NCBI RefSeq assembly: GCF_036227265.1
Contig: NZ_CP109446.1
Span: 6,217,001 to 6,281,000 of the forward strand
Direction of reading: 5' to 3'
DNA from: Streptomyces sp. NBC_01476
GTDB lineage: Bacteria; Actinomycetota; Actinomycetes; Streptomycetales; Streptomycetaceae
Length of the DNA: 64,000 nucleotides
Below the pieces are notes generated by a model, which was not told where the DNA came from, ran no database searches, and saw nothing but the letters and a program-made list of their open reading frames with translations. Below are positions 26,634-35,274 of the stretch, one piece after another; position 1 is the stretch's first letter, and each line of letters begins with the position of its first letter. The translations under genes and the position numbers were made by a program.

Positions 26634-27956
26634 ATGGGCGAGGTGCACGTTCACTACAGTCAGATCTACGTCGAGAGCGATCCGGACAGCTTGATTCCGG
26701 ATCTTTCCGAGGCGTTCGCAGGCCAGAGGGGGGGTCTGTGCGGGGCCGCGGTTCCGGGTGTGCTCTGGCTGATCACCGGACTGCACACGGGCAACGTCGG
26801 CTTCGTCGTGGAAGTCCACGACGAGGCCCCTCCGCTGGACCCGGTCTGGGAGGAGGTGGTGGAGGTGTCCTTCCGCCCGGTGTCGGAACGCACCAGTTTG
26901 GTGCAGTGGGCGGGTGAAGACGCGTGGGATCTGGATCTCGCGCAGACCGACTACCGGGTGCGGTACAGCGCCCGGGGGATGGACGCGGGACGGGAGCTCG
27001 ACACCAGGGTGGCAGGGAAGCCACAGGCGGACAGCTACCTCCTGCAGTTCTGGCCCGCGCCGCCTCGCCCGGACCACGTGGTCCGCCAGACCTCGCAAAT
27101 TGCCGCGTACTGGCACAGTCATGCGCGTGAACTACCGCCGCCCCCCGCACCCGAGCAGCGCGCCGAGACCGAACGCCTGGCCCGTGAGGCGGAGGAGCGG
27201 GCCGCCGAGGAGCGGCGACTGCACCGCGAGCAGTGGGAGTGGGGCGGACAGCTGCCGAGCGAAGCGCTGCGCGATGTCGGCGGCAATGTCCGCGGTCTGC
27301 TCCGCTTCGACAGCGACCTGGTGCACGCCCTCGATGCCGCGGGTCCCGAGGTCCAGCGTGCGGTGGCGTTGCTGGCTGCCCGGCGGGCCTGCGAGGCGGC
27401 GGGCCTGACCGACGTATTGTGGGTAACTCCGGCACTCACGGCGTTGACGGAGAGCTATCCGCTGCCGCCGCCGTTCGATGACACGGCGCGGCTGTGGGAG
27501 ACCCTGCGGTCGGATCCGCGGGTTCCGAGGCGGTCGGTGCTCAGGGCAGTACCTCCCGAGTCGCCGCCTTATCGCCCACCGACGCCCCCGCCGACGTGCG
27601 GGTGGACGTGGATCTCGGCCGAGGAGTTGGGGGACGGCGGGGCCGACGACCGGCCGGGCCTCGGCCGGTTCCTGGGCAGGATCATACCGGCGGGTCCGGC
27701 CGACGAGAGGCCGACGGCGGTCAGCGGCGTGGAGCACGCTGCCGCCGTGGTGGTGCACCCCGTCGGTAATCTGCGCGGCCCAGAGCGGATCTCACAGCCG
27801 CACTTCGCTCTTCCCGCCGTGCTCGCCGCAGCTGAGCCTCACCCTTTGAAGGCGGCACTGGACGCGGTGTGGCATGCGGTGAACACATACGGCGAACGCT
27901 ACCCAGAGTTGCTGGAGGAGATCCGGTCGGCGTGCACCGACCAGGCGGGGGAGTAG
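26634..27956 (+). CDS. Hypothetical protein, Streptomyces-specific family
   Basis: The 440-aa product starts MGEVHVHYSQIYVESDPDSL. Two parts are visible: an N-terminal ~150-residue beta-rich domain (LCGAAVPGVLWLITGLHTGN, VVEVSFRPVSERTSLVQWAG) and a charged helical middle (QRAETERLAREAEERAAEER). The C-terminal helical region contains DPLKAALDAVWHAVNTYGER. No known enzyme motif or membrane segment was seen. The ATG at 26634 is preferred, as it begins the conserved part; GTG 26565 is the in-frame alternative. It appears intact, unlike its left neighbours. Confidence 0.75.
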   Translation: MGEVHVHYSQIYVESDPDSLIPDLSEAFAGQRGGLCGAAVPGVLWLITGLHTGNVGFVVEVHDEAPPLDPVWEEVVEVSFRPVSERTSLVQWAGEDAWDLDLAQTDYRVRYSARGMDAGRELDTRVAGKPQADSYLLQFWPAPPRPDHVVRQTSQIAAYWHSHARELPPPPAPEQRAETERLAREAEERAAEERRLHREQWEWGGQLPSEALRDVGGNVRGLLRFDSDLVHALDAAGPEVQRAVALLAARRACEAAGLTDVLWVTPALTALTESYPLPPPFDDTARLWETLRSDPRVPRRSVLRAVPPESPPYRPPTPPPTCGWTWISAEELGDGGADDRPGLGRFLGRIIPAGPADERPTAVSGVEHAAAVVVHPVGNLRGPERISQPHFALPAVLAAAEPHPLKAALDAVWHAVNTYGERYPELLEEIRSACTDQAGE

Positions 27957-28063
27957 GCAGGCCAATCCGGTCGTAGCTTCATCATTCCCCTAGCCCATTA
28001 CGCAGCGTTTTGGGTGGGGAATTGCCTGGCCGTCGGCACTTGCCGGCTTCAGCCCCTGTCTGA

Positions 28064-28690
28064 TCAGGTCACTGCCGTGGCGCAGGCAAGAAGCTCGTCG
28101 AGTTGCGCCACGGTTGCGGTGGCGTCGGTGTGGTGGATGGTGCGGATGCCCAATGCTTCGGCGGGCGGCAGGTTCACCGCGTGGTCGTCGACGAACACGC
28201 AGTCGTCGCCCGGCAGTTGCAGCAGGTCAAGGGTGTGCAGGTAGATGCCCGGATCGGGCTTGCGTACGCCGATCTGTTCGGACAGCACGATCGCGTCCCA
28301 CTCCCCGTCCCACATCCCCAGTGCTTCGTAGGGATTGAAGGGGGTGATGCCGAAGCTGTTGGAAAGCATGGCGACCTTGATGCCCGCTGTGCGGGCGCGG
28401 CGTGCGGCGTCGACCATGCGCGGTTCCAGGTGGAGGTTCGCCAGGGCGCGTCGCATGAGGTCCGTGGGGTCTATGCCGAGGATGCCGCCGATGACCTGGT
28501 TCCACTGCTCCTGGGTGGCTTCGCCGACCTCCAGGGCCTTGTAGATCGCCACCCCGTCGGGATGCTCGTTCAGCGCGTGGGTGTAAGTGCCGGGCGCTAG
28601 GCCCTCGCTGCGCTCGAAGGCTTGGCCGTTGAGCCGCATCTGGATGGTGAGGACGCCGCCGAAGTCGAGGATCAGGCCGCGGTAGGTCAT
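28064..28690 (-). CDS. HAD-superfamily hydrolase
   Basis: The 208-aa protein has all four HAD motifs: LILDFGGVLT (first Asp followed by F-G-G rather than the usual DxD, as in several HAD-IA proteins), VAMLSNSFG (motif II), the VRKPDPGIY lysine motif, and CVFVDDHAVNL (motif IV). It is probably a small-molecule phosphatase or dehalogenase-like enzyme; the substrate is unknown. CGGAGC precedes the ATG. It is 332 bp downstream of the Nudix gene and may have its own promoter. Confidence 0.88.
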   Translation of the reverse strand: MTYRGLILDFGGVLTIQMRLNGQAFERSEGLAPGTYTHALNEHPDGVAIYKALEVGEATQEQWNQVIGGILGIDPTDLMRRALANLHLEPRMVDAARRARTAGIKVAMLSNSFGITPFNPYEALGMWDGEWDAIVLSEQIGVRKPDPGIYLHTLDLLQLPGDDCVFVDDHAVNLPPAEALGIRTIHHTDATATVAQLDELLACATAVT

Positions 28691-29022
28691 TGCTGGCTCC
28701 GTACGAATGTGGCTCACCCCCGGGGCGGGTGCGCGGACACGCTTTGGATCGGATGGTAGCCGCCGGTCGGTTGCTCCCGCCTTCCCGGGCGGTTCACTAT
28801 CCAGTCAGGACTCGTGCAGCGTGAACGGCGCAGTGTGCGGATCGTGTGTATCTGGGGCTTGGTGCTCGTTGGGGTCCGACGAGACCGTGGCCGGAGGACC
28901 AGATACCTCTGGGTGGTCGCCCGCACCACCCTATGGCGCCACGATCGCCGACACGTACGCACCGGCCGGGAATGTAGGCCGACGTCCGCTTCACCCTTTC
29001 CAAGGTGGCGAGAATTCTGTTC
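28691..29022. other. Intergenic stretch between HAD and Nudix genes
   Basis: 332 bases with only short, unconvincing reading frames. On the minus strand a TACCAT hexamer near 28751-28756 could be a -10 element for the HAD gene. Nothing else was seen. Confidence 0.3.
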
Positions 29023-29469
29023 TCAGGGCTGATCGGCTCTGTCGGCGAGGAACAGAGCTAGCGGTCCTGCGGGAAGCAGGAAACGACCTTTTACCGCCGC
29101 AGCCAGTGCTTCGTCCATCGGCCACCAGGCGAGTTTGAAGTCCTGCTCGCTGGGGGTGAGTTCCTGGGGGCCGCAGGTGAGGTCGCGGGCTTCGTAGAGG
29201 TGGATGCGTGCGGATGAGGCGAGAGTGAGGGCGTAGGAGCCGAGCGGGGTCCAGGTCTCGGCGGTGATGCCGGCTTCTTCGCGCAGCTCGCGGCGTGCGC
29301 ATTCCTCGTCGGTTTCGCCGGGTTCTTTGCGGCCGCCGGGGAGGAAGAGGTAATCGCCGCCGTGGTGGGGGAAGTGGGCGCTGAGGAGGGCTACGAGTCC
29401 GTCGGCATCGCGGGCCACAATGACGGAGGCGTCGCGGGTCAGGCCGCGGTCGGGTGGGACGTCGGTCAT
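29023..29469 (-). CDS. Nudix hydrolase
   Basis: The 148-aa protein contains a full Nudix box, GGRKEPGETDEECARREL followed by REEAGI. Nudix enzymes hydrolyse nucleoside diphosphates linked to another group. The C-terminal part ends AGPLALFLADRADQP. It starts 21 bases after the stop of the phosphatase-superfamily gene, so it is probably the fifth gene of the radical-SAM operon. No clear ribosome site is seen. Confidence 0.9.
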   Translation of the reverse strand: MTDVPPDRGLTRDASVIVARDADGLVALLSAHFPHHGGDYLFLPGGRKEPGETDEECARRELREEAGITAETWTPLGSYALTLASSARIHLYEARDLTCGPQELTPSEQDFKLAWWPMDEALAAAVKGRFLLPAGPLALFLADRADQP

Positions 29470-29490
29470 ACCCCGGGAGGCTAGCGGGGG

Positions 29491-30282
29491 TCAGCGGACC
29501 ATCGCGGCGTACGGGACGTTCATCACTACAGGATGGGCGAGGCCGCGGCCGTGGTAACCATCTTCGCCGAAGGCGTCTCCGTGGTCGGCGCACAGGATGA
29601 TCAGCCAGTGGCGGTTGGCGGTGAGGGTGGTGATCAGGCGGCTGAGGTGGGTGTCGGCGTAGGCAAGGGCGGCCTGTTGAGAGGCGAGGGTGTCCTGGCT
29701 GTCGCCGAGGTAGTGGCCGTGGGGGACGTGGGTGGCCGAGACGTTGACGAAGAGATACACCGGCCGGTCCTCGTAGCGGTGGATGACCTCCAGGGCGTGG
29801 TTGACTTGGTGGCGAGTGGAGTCAGGTTCAGGTGAGCAGAACTCCGGTCGCCAGTGGTCCTCGTCGAACAGGTCGGGCAGGACCGAGCCGAGCGGCGTCT
29901 CGCGGGAGAAGTAGGTGACGCCGCCGATGCAGATGCTGCGGTAGCCGTGCTGGGCGAGGCCGCTGAGGAGGTTGGGGGCGTCGAAGACGAAGGTCTCCGG
30001 CGGGACGGTTTTGAACGCGGGTGGTCGGCATTCCCAGAGTCTGGGCGGCTGCTGGGGCTGCGGCAGTTTGGGCAGGAAGCCGGAGAAGAAGGCGATGTGG
30101 GCGGGGAGGGTGAAGGTGCCTGGCGTCTGGCGACGTTCCCAGCCTCCGTCGGGGAGCAGCGCCGCGAGTTGAGGGGTCAGGCCGTTGTCGTAAGCGTTGC
30201 GAGCGGTGTCATAGCGGAGGGAGTCCAGTGTGACGAACAGGATGCTGGTCCGGCTGCGGATGATCTCGGCTGTGTTTATCAT
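29491..30282 (-). CDS. Alkaline-phosphatase-superfamily (sulfatase-like) hydrolase
   Basis: 263 aa. It starts with a metal-binding LFVTLDSLRYDTA. The nucleophile region is GTFTLPAHIAFFSGFLPKLP and the C-terminal metal site is WLIILCADHGDAFGEDGYHG, with HGRGLAHPVVMNVPYAAM. The sulfatase C/SxPxR motif is absent; a threonine in GTFTLPAH is the probable nucleophile, so phosphate or phosphodiester chemistry is more likely than sulfate ester cleavage. No signal peptide. The ATG overlaps the upstream stop by four bases (ATGA), so it is translationally coupled to the phosphohexomutase-like gene. Confidence 0.82.
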   Translation of the reverse strand: MINTAEIIRSRTSILFVTLDSLRYDTARNAYDNGLTPQLAALLPDGGWERRQTPGTFTLPAHIAFFSGFLPKLPQPQQPPRLWECRPPAFKTVPPETFVFDAPNLLSGLAQHGYRSICIGGVTYFSRETPLGSVLPDLFDEDHWRPEFCSPEPDSTRHQVNHALEVIHRYEDRPVYLFVNVSATHVPHGHYLGDSQDTLASQQAALAYADTHLSRLITTLTANRHWLIILCADHGDAFGEDGYHGRGLAHPVVMNVPYAAMVR

Positions 30283-30785
30283 TCGGCGGCCTCCACGGCG
30301 GTCGTGGAGCGGTGCTCGATGGCGCCGCGGGCGCTGTCGCTGACGGGGATCGGTACGCGGTCTTCGGCGATCATTCGGCGGATACGGGAGAGCCCCGTGT
30401 CCTCTGTCAGCAACTCGCTGTTCGCGTCGTAAAGGCGGATGCGGACCATCGCTGTGGCGTCCGGGTTGCGTGTCGCGGCCAGGTAGGCCCCCGGAAGCGG
30501 CTGATAGCGCCGGATAAAGGCGTGGAACGCGTTCTCGGTGATCCCGCTGATGGCGGTGACCCGGCAGGCGTGGTGGTGGGCGTTGACAGCGCCTTTGCAC
30601 AGTCGGCGGAAGAACTCGGCGGTGACGGGCTGCCCGTCGCTTCCGACGGCCAGCCGGTTGGCGGAGCTGAGGTCGACGAAACAGGCGCCGAGCCACCAGG
30701 CGACGCCCTCGTGGATCTCCCCGGGGAAGTGGCCGATCGCGCCTCCGTCGCGGATGACGGCCTCGGTGTCGATGGGGTTAAGCAC
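30279..30785 (-). CDS. Stand-alone phosphohexomutase domain I-like protein
   Basis: 168 aa from a GTG start. The layout follows the first domain of phosphomannomutase/phosphoglucomutase: ACFVDLSSANRLAVGSDGQP, then EFFRRLCKGAVNAHHHACRV, and GAYLAATRNPDATAMVRIRL where the active-site TASHNP loop would be. The phosphoserine is replaced by Thr and the next His by Arg. Domains II-IV are missing. It may be a non-catalytic or binding subunit. It overlaps the kinase gene by eight bases and the phosphatase gene by four. The fold call is inference. Confidence 0.6.
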   Translation of the reverse strand: MLNPIDTEAVIRDGGAIGHFPGEIHEGVAWWLGACFVDLSSANRLAVGSDGQPVTAEFFRRLCKGAVNAHHHACRVTAISGITENAFHAFIRRYQPLPGAYLAATRNPDATAMVRIRLYDANSELLTEDTGLSRIRRMIAEDRVPIPVSDSARGAIEHRSTTAVEAAE

Positions 30786-31413
30786 CTTGGACCTCCAGGT
30801 GGGCGATGATCCGGTCAGCCAGGTCTGCCGGGGACTCGTCGCTGGTGTCGAGGGTGATGGCCGTGGGGTCGGAGGCCTGGACGGCCTGGAAGTTGGCCAG
30901 GAGGCGGACCAGCCGGCCGGGTACGGCGAACAGGTCGAGGTCGTCTTGCTTGGTGTCGCTCTTGACCGCGAGGCGTTGCCGCAGGGCGGCTTCGGAGCAG
31001 GTCAGGTAGAAGGTGCGGGTGGGGGTCTCCAGGTAGGGCCGGAAGGGTTCGAGGAGTTGGGTGACCTCCTCGACGGCAACCTCGTGAACGGCGGCGTGGC
31101 AGGCGATGACGGAGGAGGCATAGCGGTCGGCGACGACGGGGCCGACTGTCCGGGCGACGCGGACCGAGTCGGCAGTGTGCAGCAGGCCTGAGAGGTAGAA
31201 GCCGAACTGCGGCAGGGCGCGGAGTCGCTGGTTCACCGTGGGGGACCAGTCGGTGTGGGGAGCGGTGAGGGTGTGCAGCGACGTCCCGTGCAGACGCTTG
31301 TCCAGGGCGCGGACGAGCGTCGACTTCCCGATGCCGGACACGCCTTCCAGGACGATGAAGGGATGCGGCGGGCCGTCGAACTGAACCGGACGGTACGGAG
31401 CGGGCAGGCTCAC
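30778..31413 (-). CDS. P-loop kinase, thymidylate-kinase-like
   Basis: The 211-aa product has a Walker A GVSGIGKSTLVRALDKRL near residue 25, a DRY motif (PVVADRYASSVIACHA) and a C-terminal LTCSEAALRQRLAVKS lid/arginine region as in dTMP kinases. It probably phosphorylates a nucleotide or a nucleotide-like intermediate. The housekeeping tmk of Streptomyces lies elsewhere, so this is an accessory copy. The GTG at 31413 overlaps the radical SAM stop (GTGA). Confidence 0.82.
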   Translation of the reverse strand: MSLPAPYRPVQFDGPPHPFIVLEGVSGIGKSTLVRALDKRLHGTSLHTLTAPHTDWSPTVNQRLRALPQFGFYLSGLLHTADSVRVARTVGPVVADRYASSVIACHAAVHEVAVEEVTQLLEPFRPYLETPTRTFYLTCSEAALRQRLAVKSDTKQDDLDLFAVPGRLVRLLANFQAVQASDPTAITLDTSDESPADLADRIIAHLEVQGA

Positions 31414-32432
31414 AGGATTCCTTCCGTGAAGGCCGCCGTGTGGCCGGCGACCGCCTGGGCGAGCCGGGTCGGGTCGGCGATCAGGTCGTTCACATCGAGC
31501 CGCAGGTCGTCGCGGAGCAGGCAGGGCTGCACGCCGCCGGCATGGTCGACCCGCAGTGCCCAGAAGCCCTCGACACACTGGAGGCGCACGGGGCAGGTTC
31601 CGCACTGGCCGACGTGGTGGCGGCCGAGATCGCGGTGGATGACGTCGATCTCCACGCCGTCGACGCGGAAGACCCTGCGTCCCTGGCCGACGCCGGCGAC
31701 CTCGATGTGCTCGTCGCTGGTCAGGGTCCGCAGGTGCGCGATGATCTCGTCGGCCGGCACCGCGGAAGCAGCGCGGCCCTCGTTGAAGTCGGTGCCCACC
31801 AGTTCGATGAACTGCACGGGCAGTCGGCGCTCCAGCGCGTAGTCCAGGATCTGCCGGACCTCGTGCGCGTTCTCCTTCTGCAGGAGCGTGTTCAGCTCGA
31901 CCCGTTCGAAGATGTCCCGGGCTACGTCGATGCCGTCCAGGACCGTGTCGATCCCGATGCGGGTTCCGGCGATGGCCCACAGTGAGGCGTCGGAGAAGTA
32001 GTGCAGGGAGACCTTCACCTTGTCCAGGTGCGTCCCGGCCAGCCACGAGCGGTGGGTTCGGATCCGGGTGCCATTGGTGATCAGCGTGTACGAGGTGTCC
32101 GGGCTGGGCTCGGGCAGCCGTTCCAGGACCGGTCGCGCCATTGGCGAAGTCAGTGGTTCACCGCCGGTGAAGTACACACGCTTCAGGCCGGCGTTCGTGA
32201 GGGAGTTGATGAGGGCGAGGTAGGCGTCGGCGTCGAGCTGCCGGACGCGCGGCTGCTGGGACCGGTCCTGGCGTGTCAAAGGTGGCGGCACGTCGCCCTC
32301 GTTGTGGCAGAACCAGCAGGCGATGTTGCAGCGCGGGGAGAAGGAGACACGGAGTTGACCGCGGAGCGCGGCGAAGTTGTGCAGGGCGGTCCAGTCGACT
32401 TGGTCGGCTGCTAACGCTGGCTTATTTTGCAT
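31410..32432 (-). CDS. MoaA-like radical SAM protein
   Basis: The 340-aa enzyme has the radical SAM cluster motif SPRCNIACWFCHNEG (CxxxCxxC) near residue 34. SAM-binding motifs YFTGGEPLTSP, LITNGTRI and VKVSLHYF follow. The C-terminus carries more cysteines (CGTCPVRLQC and GGVQPCLLRDDL) arranged like the second [4Fe-4S] cluster of MoaA. It probably starts a multi-step modification of a small molecule or nucleotide. GGAGGTAGGA precedes the ATG. It is the first gene of a four-gene coupled unit with kinase, phosphohexomutase-like and phosphatase-like genes, and an ordinary molybdopterin role is not supported by these neighbours. Confidence 0.88.
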   Translation of the reverse strand: MQNKPALAADQVDWTALHNFAALRGQLRVSFSPRCNIACWFCHNEGDVPPPLTRQDRSQQPRVRQLDADAYLALINSLTNAGLKRVYFTGGEPLTSPMARPVLERLPEPSPDTSYTLITNGTRIRTHRSWLAGTHLDKVKVSLHYFSDASLWAIAGTRIGIDTVLDGIDVARDIFERVELNTLLQKENAHEVRQILDYALERRLPVQFIELVGTDFNEGRAASAVPADEIIAHLRTLTSDEHIEVAGVGQGRRVFRVDGVEIDVIHRDLGRHHVGQCGTCPVRLQCVEGFWALRVDHAGGVQPCLLRDDLRLDVNDLIADPTRLAQAVAGHTAAFTEGIL

Positions 32433-32596
32433 TCCTACCTCCAGGATGGGAGCGGACAGGCAGGGACTCCGTGCGGCGGTCCGGCGTGGTAAGTCGCTTG
32501 GCGAGCGGGACCTGGCTAAGCGGCGGGTCTGTGCGAACCGAGATGTCGATGCACAGCTCGTTCGGAACGGGACGTCCTATCCGGGGCCGAGGGCTA

Positions 32597-33091
32597 TCAA
32601 TCCGCGTGGTGGGCGGCCCAGTCCTTGCGGGCGGCGATGAGTGCGGGGTGTATTTCCTGTTCGAGTCGGTCTGCCTGGGCGTGCAACTGCGCGGCAATGG
32701 TCATGAGTCCTTGCGGGTCGAGGCCGAGAATCCAGTGGTCAAGACAGACTTGGATGTTGACGACGGGTACTCGCAGGGCGGGGTCCTGGACGTAGGGGTT
32801 GCAGTCGATGGTTCCCTCGAAGACGGTGTCTTCCTCGGCCTTGCCTTTCGCGTCCGGGGCCAGGACGGTCATGGTCTGGCCCGCGAAGAAGTTCCGGTGG
32901 CTGATATCGGCCAGCCGTACGGACAGCAGGTCGAGCGGCACGTCGACCTCGCTCGGGTCGTCCTCCGCCCAGACGGGGAGATAGCCGGACGTCGTAGAAC
33001 CGCTCTCGGTGGTGATCGTCCACGTACCCGGCGTACTCCACGATGCCCGCTGCGTAGGGCGTTCTGCGACGGTGCTGGGGTGCGGTGGGAT
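32597..33091 (-). CDS. DUF6907 family protein with unusual (ATC?) start
   Basis: About 164 aa. Recognisable text runs from GTWTITTESGSTTSGYLPVW through AEDDPSEVDVPLDLLSVRLA and LDHWILGLDPQGLMTIAAQL to IHPALIAARKDWAAHH, a family I recall as DUF6907 with unknown function. The frame has no ATG, GTG or TTG before 32941, yet homology clearly begins earlier. A strong ribosome site (AAGGAGA) lies five bases before an in-frame ATC at 33091, giving I/M-PPHPSTVAERPTQRAS. Either ATC is used or an ATG was mutated. Starting at GTG 32941 would leave only 114 aa. Confidence 0.6.
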   Translation of the reverse strand: MPPHPSTVAERPTQRASWSTPGTWTITTESGSTTSGYLPVWAEDDPSEVDVPLDLLSVRLADISHRNFFAGQTMTVLAPDAKGKAEEDTVFEGTIDCNPYVQDPALRVPVVNIQVCLDHWILGLDPQGLMTIAAQLHAQADRLEQEIHPALIAARKDWAAHHAD

Positions 33092-33226
33092 GTCGGTCTC
33101 CTTCGTCTTGTGGTGCTTGATGTTGTTGACAGGCGGGCTGGCGCGATGGCGCGTGGGGAAAGCCGCAGCCGCCGCGGTGGGTAGGAGCGCGGTTCGGTCA
33201 GGGTCCGGCCGGATCTGCCGAGAGGA

Positions 33227-33748
33227 TCAGGAGAACTGGTGCGGCTGGCGCGGGTCTCCGGGCTGGCTCGCGGACGAGGTGAAGGGAAGTGCGGAGCTGA
33301 CCTGGGCGGTCGATCGCCGGCTGCGCGTCGGAGCCGTCGTATCGCGCGGGCCGACTTCGAACCAGACGACTTTTCCGGTCGGACCCGCCTTGCTACCCCA
33401 ATCGGCCGCCAGGGAATCAACGAGGTACAGCCCGCGTCCCGTCTCCTGTTCCTGACCGAAGTCCGCCGGCTCTGGCAGACGGGGGTCGACGTCGGTCACC
33501 TCGACCCGCACCCGGTCTCCCGTCCAGTGCACATACACCGCGCAGGGTGAGCCCGTGTGCTTGACAGCATTCGCGACGACCTCGCCGGTCAGTAACTCCA
33601 CGTCGTGCAAGGCGTCCTCGGGGATGCCCGGTCGCCATCCACCCACCACCGCGACGACCCGCCTTCGCGCGTCGGACACTGCCTCCGGAACAGGAAGCAC
33701 CCGAAATCCGAAGGGCGCCGACTTGGCATCCGAGGTGGTGGCTGACAT
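33227..33748 (-). CDS. ATP-binding protein, anti-sigma/HATPase_c_2 type
   Basis: The 173-aa protein has a GHKL N-box (LLTGEVVANAVKHTGSPCAV), DVDPRLPEP and a G-box ETGRGLYLVDSLAADWG, as in RsbW-like serine kinases of Streptomyces. A conserved GPTGKVVWFEV strand follows. The C-terminus is disordered. It is divergent from an XRE regulator gene, a pairing common in Streptomyces regulatory modules. The start MSATTSDAKS is preferred; ATG 33787 is possible. Confidence 0.85.
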   Translation of the reverse strand: MSATTSDAKSAPFGFRVLPVPEAVSDARRRVVAVVGGWRPGIPEDALHDVELLTGEVVANAVKHTGSPCAVYVHWTGDRVRVEVTDVDPRLPEPADFGQEQETGRGLYLVDSLAADWGSKAGPTGKVVWFEVGPRDTTAPTRSRRSTAQVSSALPFTSSASQPGDPRQPHQFS

Positions 33749-33977
33749 TGCTGAGGACCTTTCGCCAGGCGGTAGATGCTGTGCCATGTCGTTGAGTCAG
33801 CGCAGCACCGCACTTCAGTTGCTTCCTCCGGAGACGGGCTCCTGGAGGAATCTCAGACTCTCCCGGCGGTCCGTTCGGGGATAAGGCCCGCGTGGATACC
33901 CACGGTGGGTAAACTCGCGTGCAGTGATCTCGTGTGACGGTGAGCGAGCACCTTCCGGGTACGAGGGGGCGCCGGAC

Positions 33978-35274
33978 ATGACCGAACCAGCACCGGTCAG
34001 CCTGCCTATACGCCTGTTGGCGGATCCCGAGATGATCGCCGCCTGCGGGGCGAGGGACTTCGCGAAGATCTTCGGCTTGGCGAAGGCAAGGGGCGGATTT
34101 CACGCCTCGCGGATCGCCCGCCTCTGCGAGCTCACGCCGAGCAGAGTGGGCGAAATCATCGCCGGCCGTCGCACGATCGCGAACATGAGCGTGATCGAGC
34201 GCGTCGCGGACGGGCTACGAATTCCAGGCCACATGCTCGGCCTCGCGACGCGAGCCTGGGAACAACCCACCCCAAGGCCACATCGGCCCAAGCCGACGGC
34301 CGTTCAGGACACTTCTCGGTCCCTCCCGGAGCCCGCAGAGAACCTGGACAGCATTCTCGCCATCGCCGCGGGAACCAAGGTCACCCCGAGCACCCTCCGA
34401 TCTCTGCAAACCTCGATCGAGGACTACTGGCGACGAGACGACCAGCATGGCGGCGAGGCTCTGCGGCCGGCGGTGATCGGCCAACTCCGATACGTCATGG
34501 GGATACTCGCCAACAGCACAGACCCGAATCATCGGCGCAGCCTCCACGGCATCGCTGCTGAACTCGCACGATTGACCGGATGGACGTTCTTCGATGCCCG
34601 TCAGTACAGCACGGCCAGGGCGTACTTCACCCAGTCCCTCCGCCTGGCTCGCGCCATCGACGACCATCCCTTCGTCGCCAACGTTCTCGCCTGTCTGAGC
34701 CTCCAGGCCACCTACCAGGACCGGGCCGGGGAGGCCGTCACGTTGGCACGGACCGCGCAGGATGTCGCCCGCTACGGCGGCGGCACCCCGCGGCTGATGG
34801 CGATGCTTTCCATCCGGGAGGCATTCGGGCATGCCACATGACCGACCAGCGACCCACACTGCCATCGCCGATGCGCAGCGCCACTTCGGACGAGTCGAGC
34901 CGACAGACGAAGACCCGCCGTGGGTTCGTTACTTCGACCAGACCAAGCTCACGGTGGACATGGGCATCGCCCTCGGGCAACTCGGCGACGCGGACGCCGC
35001 CGAGCCACTGATCGCTCAGGCCCTGCGCGGCGAGCCGGAGACGAACCTGCGCGGCCGGGCCTTCCATTCCTTCTGGCTGGCCAGAACCCAGTTGCAGCGA
35101 GGCCAAGTCGAGGCAGCTTGCGTGACAGCAAGCGATGCTTTGAACCTGTCCACGACGGTCGACTCGCCTCGTGTGACCGCGCACTGGCAGGAGTTCCGCC
35201 ACCTGCTCACGCCGTTTCGCTCGTCGCGGCCGGTCGCGAAGCTGGACGCGCGGCTGCTGCAGGCGGCGGGCTGA
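33978..35274 (+). pseudogene. XRE-family regulator with TPR-like domain, frameshifted
   Basis: The first part (33978-34841, 287 aa) has a helix-turn-helix (SRIARLCELTPSRVGEIIAG) and TPR-like repeats (AELARLTGWTFFDARQYSTA). It ends at a TGA after SIREAFGHAT. The sequence continues in the -1/+2 frame (34831-35274) with DRPATHTAIADAQRHFGRVE, GIALGQLGDADAAEPLIAQA and ARTQLQRGQVEAACVTASDA, the expected C-terminal TPRs. A single indel near 34830-34840 splits one gene into two overlapping frames. It could be a true mutation, a sequencing error or a re-initiating pair. It is divergent from the HATPase gene and convergent with the Nudix gene. Confidence 0.75.

Noticed and set aside
25767..27956. One 729-codon plus-strand protein from the integrase region to 27956
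   Set aside because: It joins three unrelated pieces: antisense of the integrase, the relaxase remnant before its frameshift, and the real gene starting near 26634.
32739..33041. Separate 100-codon minus-strand frame starting with VEYAGYVDDH
   Set aside because: It soon becomes Arg/Pro-rich text while the DUF6907 frame continues with conserved sequence, so it is a shadow.
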